This document shows positions 1 to 6,205 of a stretch of 9,804 nucleotides of DNA, piece after piece. The DNA comes from Granulicella sp. UBA5172 (GTDB taxonomy: Bacteria; Acidobacteriota; Terriglobia; Terriglobales; Acidobacteriaceae). The stretch is from NCBI GenBank assembly GCA_002413385.1, contig DHWW01000273.1:27151-36954 (forward strand), written 5' to 3'. The notes under the pieces are model-generated. The model was given only the letters and a program-made list of their open reading frames with translations, did not search any database and had not been told where the DNA came from. The stretch's first letter is position 1. Each line of letters begins with the position of its first letter. The translations under genes and the position numbers were made by a program.

Positions 1-996
1 ACGACGCCTGCTGTGGACACCGAAACCGCGAACATCGGCGGCACCATCAGCAGTAACGATATTCAGCACCTGCCGTCCTCCAACCGCGACGTCTTCACGT
101 TGACGCAGTTGGCCCCGGGCGTGATCAGTGATGGTTCCCAGGGTTCCGGTGGAGGCACCTATAACTATCCTGGAAATCAGGGTCCCGGAGGTTCCGGCTC
201 AGCCGGCGCACCGCCCACGGAGAACGGTCCGCAGGCCAACGCCAACGGTCAGCAGTATGGAAGCAATGGCATTTCGATCGACGGTATCAGCACCGTCAGC
301 GCGGTCTGGGGTGGAACCACCATCATTACGCCGACCGAAGATTCCATCTCCAACGTCCGCATCGTGACCAACGACTATGACGCTGAAAACGGCCGCTTCA
401 GCGGCGCTCAGACGATGGTCACCTCCAAGAGCGGCACCAACCAGGTTCACGGTAGCGCCTTCTTCGCTCTGCACCGGCCCGGCCTCAACGCCTACCAGCG
501 AGGGACCGGCACAGGTAACCCGGTCAAGGATACGCAGCGCTTCAACCAGTACGGTGGAAGCGTCGGCGGGCCCATCCTCAAGAACAGAATCTTCGCCTTC
601 TTTGCTTACGAGGCGACGCCCAACAGTTCCACCAACACCGGCTCTGGATGGTACGAGACCCCGGCATTTGATGCCCTTGCACCCACCGGCAGCATCGCTT
701 CCAAGTACCTCACCTTTCCTGGCGGTGCTGTCAGCACCACCGGCATCATCACCAACAACGAGACCTGCGCCACCATCGGTCTCGTCGAAGGGGTGAAACT
801 GCCGCACGATCGCCGGGCAGGGCCTCAACATCGGATCGCCTCTAACCACACCGCTGGGCACGATGGATCCTACGGCTCGGGTACCTCTGTCAATCCTTGG
901 TGTCGGAAGCGGCCTTGCCAATGTGGCCGACATCGCGGACTACGCCACAACCTCTCCCTTCAGTTCCTATTACCGGCAGTACAACGGTCGGCTTGA
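1..996 (+). CDS. Oar-like TonB-dependent receptor, plug-domain fragment (5' truncated, frameshifted)
   Basis: This is the N-terminal visible piece of a large outer-membrane TonB-dependent receptor. The frame is open from base 1, so the GTG at 13 is not a true start. The signal peptide, any carboxypeptidase-regulatory-like domain and the start of the plug lie upstream. Plug-type signatures are visible: VDTETANIGGTI followed by IQHLPSSNRDVFTLTQLAPGV, then a Gly/Ser/Pro-rich loop, ISIDGIS, the stretch ending NDYDAENGRFSGAQ, TSKSGTNQVHGSAFFALHR, and FNQYGGSVGGPILKNRIFAFFAYE. These fit the Oar-like family common in Acidobacteriota, which imports or binds unknown large substrates, often glycans. 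Receptor-like sequence stops at about base 796. The remaining codons to the TGA at 994-996 look like out-of-frame nonsense (Arg/His/Cys-rich), while receptor sequence resumes in the next frame. It forms one broken gene with the following entry. Substrate unknown. Confidence 0.85.
   Translation, partial: TTPAVDTETANIGGTISSNDIQHLPSSNRDVFTLTQLAPGVISDGSQGSGGGTYNYPGNQGPGGSGSAGAPPTENGPQANANGQQYGSNGISIDGISTVSAVWGGTTIITPTEDSISNVRIVTNDYDAENGRFSGAQTMVTSKSGTNQVHGSAFFALHRPGLNAYQRGTGTGNPVKDTQRFNQYGGSVGGPILKNRIFAFFAYEATPNSSTNTGSGWYETPAFDALAPTGSIASKYLTFPGGAVSTTGIITNNETCATIGLVEGVKLPHDRRAGPQHRIASNHTAGHDGSYGSGTSVNPWCRKRPCQCGRHRGLRHNLSLQFLLPAVQRSA
796..798 (+). other. Probable one-base insertion (frameshift) in the TonB receptor gene
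   Basis: Receptor coding runs in frame 1 up to codon GTG at 793 and continues in frame 2 from AAC at 797. Dropping one A from the AAA run at 796-798 gives a continuous product through EGVNCRTIAGQGLNIG. Frame 2 has a TGA at 794-796, so the switch must fall at or just after these bases. The cause may be a sequencing or assembly error in a short homopolymer, or a real inactivating mutation. A programmed shift is unlikely: the zero frame offers no stop or obviously slow codon here. Confidence 0.75.
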
Positions 997-3133
997 TGCG
1001 GATATCACCTCGAAAGACCACATCGCGTTCGCAATCTACTGGGTGCCGCAGGGGAACACCAGCTATAACGGCGGCTCTCGTGCCTACAATCTCTTCCACC
1101 ACGATCAGATCAATGAAGCCCTGTCGGTCATTTACAACCGCACCTTCTCGGCGACGTTTCTGAATGAGGCACGCGCCAACGCTGCTGGTTGGCGCTGGAA
1201 TGAAATCACGTCCAATCCGCAATCGCCCGTCGGTCTCCCCAGCGATCAGATCAACCAGATCGGCACTGGGTCAGGTGCACAGGCGGCGAACGTTTCGTTT
1301 GGCTCGTCCCTGGGCAGCATCCTCAACCAGTGGACCTACGGCTACAAGGACGTCGCCACCAAGATTACAGGCCGTCACACCATCAAGTTTGGTGGGGACT
1401 ACACCAACCTCCGCTACCTCAGCGATCCCGTCGGTCGCCCCAATTATGGCTTCTACAACATCTGGGATTTTCTGAACGACGCTCCCTCGCGGGAGTCTGG
1501 CGGTTTCAACACCGTCACTGGATTTCCGGGTGGCACACGCCAGGATGAACGCGAGAATCTGTTCGGTGCGTTCGTTCAGGACGACTGGAGAATCCTGCCC
1601 AACTTAACCCTGCATGCAGGCCTGCGGTACTCCTACTTTGGTTCGCTCTCCGCCCAGCAGAATAATCTTCAGGTTGCGCGCTTCGGATCTGGTTCGCAGA
1701 GGTACACCGGAATGAGCATCCGCGTAGGTGGCAACCTCTGGGACCCGCAGAAGGGCAACTTCGGCCCGCAGTTCGGCTTGAACTGGAGCCCCGAGGTATT
1801 CCACGGAAACCTCACCGTTCGTGGTGGCTACGGTCTCAACTTCAACCAGGAAGAGATCGCCATCTCCGCGAATACCGGCAATAATCCGCCGGTTCAGGGC
1901 TACTACAACTTCCAATATGCGACGCCCACCGACCCGGGAAGCAACGGTGCTGATATCCTCTACGGGATTTCCAGCAGCCCAACCTCTCTCAGCGGTTTCG
2001 CCTCGAATCCGCACACCATCACCAGCTACAACACCGCCAACCTGCCAGTCGCAGGCAACGCCAACGTTGCCATCTTCGGGACGGGAACCGGAAGCCTGCC
2101 CACCGCATACGTCAACCACTACTCGCTCGACACCGAGTATCAGATCGGCAAGCAGCTTGTGGCTTCCGTCGGTTATCAGGGCAGCACCTCGCGCCATCTC
2201 ATCAACCACGAGACGCCCAACGCTCCTGCGGTCGTCCAGGGTCTCGCCCTCAATCTGCTGGTCACCGGTGGCGATTACTGGACGAACTCCGGCAGCGCCA
2301 ACAACAACGCGCTGTTAATCGAACTGAAGCACCCGTTCGTCCATCACTTCTCGGCCGACGCGCAGTTTATGTGGGCCAAGAGCATGGACACCGACGGTTC
2401 AGGTCCCTACTCCGAGGATCCCTACTTCCCTGAAAATCCTGCCTACTCCTACGGACGCTCCGACTACAACATCGGCAAATCCCTGAAGATCTTCGGCCTA
2501 TGGCAGCCCGTGATCTTCCACAACGAACATGGCTGGGCTGAAAAGGTCATCGGTGGCTGGTCGCTCAGCGGCATCATGAACATCCACACTGGCTTCCCGT
2601 GGTCACCCAACTACGGTCTGCCGGCGTCTCTCTATTGCGACAATTGCGGCTACTACAACCTCCGTCCTCAATATCTCGGCGGCGGAAAGAATGACCGCAG
2701 TAACGCAGCCTTCGAGGCGGATACGACCCAGCCTGCCTCCAACTTCCCGAACCCCGGCGGCGCCCAGGTAGGTAACAGCTACAGCAACCGCTACTTCAAC
2801 GTTCCGGACTACACCGCTGCCATCACCGGCCCAACCTTCCCCGGCGTCAGGAATGCTCTTCCGGGGCCTCCGGGAAGCGCGCGTAACTCCTTCACCGGTC
2901 CCGGCTACAGGGATGTCGACGCCTCGCTCAGCAAGGCGTTCGGTCTGCCCAGGATGCCTGTCCTCGGACAAAATGCCAACCTGGAGATTCGTGCAGACGC
3001 CTTCAATCTGTTCAATCTTCTCAACCTCAACCCGCAGAGCGTTGCGAACAACGTAAACTCTGCAAACTTTGGACAGGACACGAACGCGATTGGTTCACGC
3101 ATCATTGATTTCCAAGCGCGATTCTCCTTCTAA
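863..3133 (+). CDS. Oar-like TonB-dependent receptor, beta-barrel fragment
   Basis: This is the C-terminal barrel of the same receptor. ATG 863 is only the first Met after the frameshift; homologous sequence begins at about 797, so 863 is unlikely to be a real initiation site. The product is rich in aromatic, Asn, Gly and Ser residues with repeated amphipathic strand patterns. Examples are ENLFGAFVQDDWRILPNLTL followed by HAGLRYSYFG, the KITGRHTIKFGGDYTNLRY segment, NLTVRGGYGLNFNQ, KSLKIFGLWQPVIF and ADAFNLFNLLNLNP. It ends in IIDFQARFSF with a terminal Phe, the usual outer-membrane insertion signal. A Cys pair (YCDNCGYYNLRPQY) lies in a predicted extracellular loop near base 2635. With the 5' fragment the visible protein is about 1040 residues, so the intact protein was probably 1100-1200. 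A hairpin 18 nt after the stop isolates it from lacI. Whether a functional receptor is made depends on the frameshift being real. Confidence 0.88.
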   Translation: MDPTARVPLSILGVGSGLANVADIADYATTSPFSSYYRQYNGRLDADITSKDHIAFAIYWVPQGNTSYNGGSRAYNLFHHDQINEALSVIYNRTFSATFLNEARANAAGWRWNEITSNPQSPVGLPSDQINQIGTGSGAQAANVSFGSSLGSILNQWTYGYKDVATKITGRHTIKFGGDYTNLRYLSDPVGRPNYGFYNIWDFLNDAPSRESGGFNTVTGFPGGTRQDERENLFGAFVQDDWRILPNLTLHAGLRYSYFGSLSAQQNNLQVARFGSGSQRYTGMSIRVGGNLWDPQKGNFGPQFGLNWSPEVFHGNLTVRGGYGLNFNQEEIAISANTGNNPPVQGYYNFQYATPTDPGSNGADILYGISSSPTSLSGFASNPHTITSYNTANLPVAGNANVAIFGTGTGSLPTAYVNHYSLDTEYQIGKQLVASVGYQGSTSRHLINHETPNAPAVVQGLALNLLVTGGDYWTNSGSANNNALLIELKHPFVHHFSADAQFMWAKSMDTDGSGPYSEDPYFPENPAYSYGRSDYNIGKSLKIFGLWQPVIFHNEHGWAEKVIGGWSLSGIMNIHTGFPWSPNYGLPASLYCDNCGYYNLRPQYLGGGKNDRSNAAFEADTTQPASNFPNPGGAQVGNSYSNRYFNVPDYTAAITGPTFPGVRNALPGPPGSARNSFTGPGYRDVDASLSKAFGLPRMPVLGQNANLEIRADAFNLFNLLNLNPQSVANNVNSANFGQDTNAIGSRIIDFQARFSF

Positions 3134-3151
3134 TTCACCGCATCTCCAACA

Positions 3152-3182
3152 GCGAAGGGTGCGCATCATGCGCGCCCTTCGC
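3152..3182 (+). terminator. Hairpin terminator candidate after the receptor gene
   Basis: GCGAAGGGTGCGC (3152-3164) pairs with GCGCGCCCTTCGC (3170-3182) around an ATCAT loop. This makes a 13-bp stem with a single G-T wobble. Only a weak T-containing tail (CATTTCCC) follows, so it is not a textbook intrinsic terminator, but its position directly after the receptor stop and before lacI supports a 3'-end role. Confidence 0.6.
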
Positions 3183-3226
3183 CATTTCCCGCTACACTCG
3201 CAACAAGCTTCCGCACTGAGCCTTCT

Positions 3227-4291
3227 ATGTCTGAAGAACGAAAGATCACCGCTGTCAAAAACATGAAGTCAGGCCGCAGCCTGAAAGAACTCGCCCTGCA
3301 CCTCGGTCTCTCCCCGACCACTGTTTCGCGGGTCATCAATAACTCGGGAGACGCCCACCGCATCTCCACGGCAACGCAGAAGCGCGTGCTCGCCGCCGCT
3401 GCCGAAATGAACTACAAGGCCAGCCCGCTCGCCCGCGGCCTGCGCAGCCGCCGCTCCCAGACCATCGGCGTCATGGTGCCGGAGATCAGCGGTGGCTACT
3501 CCGCCTCCGTCCTCAGCGGCATCGAAGACGTGCTTCTCCTCAGCGGATTTTTTTACTTCGTCGTCAGCCATCATCATCGCGCGGAGCTACTCCGCGACTA
3601 CCCGGCACTCCTTCTCTCGCGAGCCGTTGAGGGCATCATCGCAGTCGACTCCGCTCTCGATGTCGAGCTGCCAGTGCCCATCGTCGCGGTCTCCGGTCAT
3701 CTTCGCATTCCGTCCATCCTCAACATCGAGCTCGACCACACCCTCGCTGCGCGCTATGCACTCGAGCATCTGCACCGCCTTGGTCATCGCCGCATCGCGT
3801 TCATCCAGGGCCAGAGCTTCAGCTCCGACACGCAGGTTCGCTGGCAGGCGATCGTCAAGGTCGCCGCAGAACTCGGTATCGCCATCGATCCCAGCCTCAT
3901 CATTGCTCTCGAAGGCGACGATCCCACCCTTGAGCCTGGTCGCGTCGCCACTCACAAGCTGCTCTCCACGGGCCTTTCTTTCACCGCCATCTTCGCCTTC
4001 AACGATCTCTCTGCCATGGGTGCAATCGTTGCTCTCCGCGAAGCCGGCCTCGACGTTCCCGCGCAGGTCTCCGTCGTCGGCTTCGACGACGTCATGGGGG
4101 CCTCAACCAACAACCCTCCGCTCACCACCGTTCGTCAGCCGCTGCAGGAGATGGGCCGCGCCGCCGCAACCGCGCTCCTCCAGCGCATCCGCGACCAGCG
4201 AGCCGATCATCCTCCGCTTCAGGCGACTAACGCCATCCTCGTGCTGCCCACCTTCGTCGAGCGCAAATCCACCGCTCCACCGCCCTCGTAG
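3227..4291 (+). CDS. LacI-family transcriptional regulator
   Basis: This is a DNA-binding repressor of the LacI/GalR family, 354 residues. The helix-turn-helix is at about residues 19-38 (LKELALHLGLSPTTVSRVIN), followed by the hinge helix region around SPLARGLRSRRS (66-77). The periplasmic-binding-protein-like sensor domain starts at TIGVMVPEISGGY. Family marks in the sensor domain are LEHLHRLGHRRIAFIQG (179-195), FAFNDLSAMGAI (256-267), VSVVGFDDV (281-289) and PPLTTVRQPLQEMG (297-310). ATG 3227 gives an N-terminal tail slightly longer than usual; the in-frame ATG at 3263 would put the HTH nearer the start. Neither has a clear Shine-Dalgarno. A TACACT box at 3193-3198 could be a -10, but no -35 accompanies it. 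The effector is probably a sugar or nucleoside (family knowledge); the target is unknown. The neighbouring receptor is a plausible target, but no operator palindrome is visible between them. The stop lies 13 nt before the DUF503 gene. Confidence 0.93.
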   Translation: MSEERKITAVKNMKSGRSLKELALHLGLSPTTVSRVINNSGDAHRISTATQKRVLAAAAEMNYKASPLARGLRSRRSQTIGVMVPEISGGYSASVLSGIEDVLLLSGFFYFVVSHHHRAELLRDYPALLLSRAVEGIIAVDSALDVELPVPIVAVSGHLRIPSILNIELDHTLAARYALEHLHRLGHRRIAFIQGQSFSSDTQVRWQAIVKVAAELGIAIDPSLIIALEGDDPTLEPGRVATHKLLSTGLSFTAIFAFNDLSAMGAIVALREAGLDVPAQVSVVGFDDVMGASTNNPPLTTVRQPLQEMGRAAATALLQRIRDQRADHPPLQATNAILVLPTFVERKSTAPPPS

Positions 4292-4304
4292 CCCTCATAG
4301 CACT

Positions 4305-4610
4305 ATGCCCATCGCATCTCTCACTCTCGAGCTCGCCATCGAACACGCACAGTCCCTCAAGGACCGCCGCCAGGTCGTGCGCTCGCTCAAAGATAAGTTG
4401 CGTCACAGCTTCAACATCTCCATCGCGGAGCTTGATGACGCTCTGCTCTGGAACCGCGCCACCCTCGGTGTCGTTGCCATCTCCAGCTCCACCTCCTACC
4501 TCAGCGGCCAGCTTCGCGAAGTCGAGGCAGCCGCGCGCCGCCTCGCTGTCGGCCTCGGATGCGAAATCATCGACAGCTACATTGAGAGCGATATCTCGCT
4601 AAGCGACTGA
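4305..4610 (+). CDS. ylxP: DUF503 / YlxP-like protein
   Basis: This small protein of 101 residues is close to the usual length for the DUF503 (YlxP) family. The conserved core is visible at residues 17-44, with SLKDRRQVVRSLKDKLRH followed by FNISIAELD. It continues into the WNRATLGVVAISSS strand (49-62) and a helical segment with REVEAAARRL. The ATG at 4305 is chosen because homology begins immediately (PIASLTLELAIEHAQSLKD); the frame is open far upstream but only as a shadow of lacI. No clear Shine-Dalgarno precedes it, which with the 13-nt gap suggests translational coupling to lacI. In Firmicutes ylxP sits between infB and rbfA; here it also directly precedes rbfA, supporting a translation-linked role. 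The biochemical function of the family is not settled. The symbol is by family analogy. Confidence 0.88.
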   Translation: MPIASLTLELAIEHAQSLKDRRQVVRSLKDKLRHSFNISIAELDDALLWNRATLGVVAISSSTSYLSGQLREVEAAARRLAVGLGCEIIDSYIESDISLSD

Positions 4611-4627
4611 TTGACTCCCGGCAACAG

Positions 4628-4636
4628 TGTTATCCT
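4628..4636 (+). promoter_or_regulatory. Weak extended -10-like element upstream of rbfA
   Basis: TGTTATCCT matches an extended -10 (TGn-TATCCT). A TTGACT box lies at 4611-4616, directly after the DUF503 stop, but its 14-nt spacing is too short for a standard sigma-70 promoter. A start from this -10 would leave a 5' leader of only about 6 nt before the rbfA ATG at 4649. Speculative. Confidence 0.2.
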
Positions 4637-4648
4637 GAAGAGTCAGCT

Positions 4649-5068
4649 ATGCCCGAACAACGAGCCAGAACCTATCACCGCGGTCGAGTCGTCAACACCT
4701 TCGCAGAAGAGATCACCGCGATGCTTGAAGGCGAACTTTCCGACCCACGCATTGCCCCGTGCCACGTTACGGAGGTCGTTCTCGCACCCGGAGGAAAGAG
4801 TTGCCGGGTCTTCATCGCCGTCACCGGTACACCGAAGGAAGAAGATGAAACCCTCGCTGGCCTGATGGCAGCGCGAGGCTTCATCCGCACCGAGATCCGG
4901 TATCGAATGAATGTGCGCCATGTCCCCGAGATCACCTTCGCCATCGATCGTTCCGAAAAGATCAACTCCCGTATGGATGAGCTTCTCGGACGCATGGAGA
5001 AGCGCAAGAACAAACTTGCCGATAAGGTAGCCAAGGAGTCCATTGTCCGCTCGGAACCGACACGCTAG
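4649..5068 (+). CDS. rbfA: 30S ribosome-binding factor A
   Basis: RbfA is a small KH-fold protein that binds the immature 30S subunit and helps mature the 5' end of 16S rRNA; it is cytoplasmic and matters most in the cold. The 139-residue product is typical in length. It shows RGRVVNTFAEEITAMLEGEL with SDPRI (31-35), a beta strand with GGKSCRVFIAVTG (48-60), and ARGFIRTEIRYRMNVRHVP followed by EITFAIDRSEKI (75-105). A charged Lys/Arg/Glu-rich helical tail runs from about 108 to the end. ATG 4649 is preceded by GAAGAG at 4637-4642, an acceptable Shine-Dalgarno 6 nt away. It lies 38 nt after the DUF503 gene and 22 nt before nrnA, an arrangement matching the conserved rbfA neighbourhood. infB, the usual upstream partner, is not present in the window. 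Confidence 0.95.
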   Translation: MPEQRARTYHRGRVVNTFAEEITAMLEGELSDPRIAPCHVTEVVLAPGGKSCRVFIAVTGTPKEEDETLAGLMAARGFIRTEIRYRMNVRHVPEITFAIDRSEKINSRMDELLGRMEKRKNKLADKVAKESIVRSEPTR

Positions 5069-5090
5069 CCCTGGCTCGAAGCCCCTTCCC

Positions 5091-6110
5091 ATGAATAATC
5101 AGGCCTCCATTTCCGCACTGCTTGACCTCATTCTCGAGCGCAACAGCTTTGTCGTCACGTCGCACGTCCGTCCCGACGGCGATGCCATCGGTTCCTCGCT
5201 CGGCCTCATGCATCTCCTCGAAGCCATGGGCAAGCAGGCCACAGTCGTCTTCACCGACCCGATCCCTCCCAACTTCCACTTCCTTCCCGGCGTCGAACGC
5301 ATCTCCAGCAAGTTCCCCGCGTCGGATGCAGTCATCTTTCTTGAGTGCGACTCGGTCGAGCGCAGCAGTATTGATCGCCTTGAATTCGAGGCTGCGCAGC
5401 CCCTGTTGACCATCAACATCGACCACCATCGCAGCGGCCGCAACTTTGCTCAGTTCAACTGGATCGATCCCGAAGCCGCCGCCGTCGGAGCTCTCGTCTA
5501 CGATCTCGTGGTGGCCTCCGGGGTTCCGGTCTCGTCCGTGATGGCCGACTGTCTCTACACCGCGATCCTCACCGATACGGGCTCGTTCAACTACCCCAGC
5601 ACCAGCGCCTCCACCTTCGCCATGGCGGAGCACCTCGTTCGCAGCGGGACAGACCCCAATCTGATTGCACGTGCCATCTATTTTTGTAATCCGCTCAGTA
5701 AAGTCCGGCTCCTCGGTATCGCCATCTCCAATCTTCAAATTGAAGGAGCGGTCTGCTGGAGCCATGTCACCCTTGCAGAGATCGACCGTGTCGGCGCAAG
5801 CGTTGAGGACTGCGAAGGTGTTGCAAATCATCTCATCGGCATCGCCGGTATCGAAGGTGCTGTCTTCCTCCGCGAGCTCCCCGGCCGATCTCAATTTCGT
5901 CTCAGCATGCGCAGTCGCGGCACGCTGAATGTCTCCAGAATTGCAGAGCATTTTGGCGGTGGCGGCCACCACAATGCCAGCGGATGCACCATGGAGGGCT
6001 CTCTCAAAGAGGTCACCGAGTGCATCGTCGCTGAACTCCGTGCTGCCTGTATCCAGCTGCAGGAAGACCGCCTCCATGCTTCAACCCAGCCCTCGACTCT
6101 GTTAGCCTAG
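5091..6110 (+). CDS. nrnA: DHH/DHHA1 phosphoesterase, NrnA-type oligoribonuclease / pAp phosphatase
   Basis: This protein probably degrades short RNA oligonucleotides (nanoRNA, possibly pGpG) and dephosphorylates 3'-phosphoadenosine 5'-phosphate in the cytoplasm, using Mn-type metal ions (family knowledge). The 339-residue product has all DHH-domain metal motifs: HVRPDGDAIGSSLG (25-38), LECDS (84-88, Asp87), the DHH triad at 111-113 (NIDHHRSG) and LTDTGSFNYPS (160-170, Asp162). The C-terminal DHHA1 domain carries HFGGGGHHNASG (287-298), the substrate-binding glycine loop. I chose ATG 5091 over an in-frame TTG at 5043: the TTG would overlap rbfA, while 5091 starts directly before the family-like helix (NNQASISALLDLILERNSF). 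A weak GAAG lies at 5078-5081. Its position 22 nt after rbfA matches the frequent rbfA-nrnA pairing; truB, which often follows, is missing. pAp-phosphatase or cyclic dinucleotide activity cannot be told apart from sequence alone. Confidence 0.92.
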   Translation: MNNQASISALLDLILERNSFVVTSHVRPDGDAIGSSLGLMHLLEAMGKQATVVFTDPIPPNFHFLPGVERISSKFPASDAVIFLECDSVERSSIDRLEFEAAQPLLTINIDHHRSGRNFAQFNWIDPEAAAVGALVYDLVVASGVPVSSVMADCLYTAILTDTGSFNYPSTSASTFAMAEHLVRSGTDPNLIARAIYFCNPLSKVRLLGIAISNLQIEGAVCWSHVTLAEIDRVGASVEDCEGVANHLIGIAGIEGAVFLRELPGRSQFRLSMRSRGTLNVSRIAEHFGGGGHHNASGCTMEGSLKEVTECIVAELRAACIQLQEDRLHASTQPSTLLA

Positions 6111-6205
6111 GTTTCGCCCCGTGAATTCGAAGTAACCACTCGCAAGAAGTGGACGTGCGAAAGCCACCGTGCTCAAGCGATTCGCGATGCGCAACAACTC
6201 GTGAC

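Noticed and set aside
781..800. Programmed ribosomal frameshift in the receptor gene
   Set aside because: The zero frame has no stop or clearly rare codon at the switch, and no stimulatory element is obvious. A one-base indel in an A-run is simpler.
3134..3226. Search for a LacI-type operator palindrome ahead of lacI
   Set aside because: The only strong symmetry is the 13-bp hairpin at 3152-3182, which fits a terminator. No LacI/GalR-like CG-centred operator was seen.
3492..4304. Upstream extension of the DUF503 reading frame within lacI
   Set aside because: The frame is open by chance but its translation is Ser/Pro-rich out-of-frame lacI. DUF503 homology begins at the ATG at 4305.
4962..6077. 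Long minus-strand open frame (371 codons) opposite nrnA
   Set aside because: It mirrors the codon structure of a GC-rich gene that has all DHH/DHHA1 motifs on the plus strand. The translation is Gly/Asp/Glu-rich with no recognisable domain.
6136..6152. Small inverted repeat CCACT / AGTGG between nrnA and the glycosyltransferase
   Set aside because: The stem is five base pairs with a seven-base loop and no T-tract, so it is within what chance gives in GC-rich DNA.
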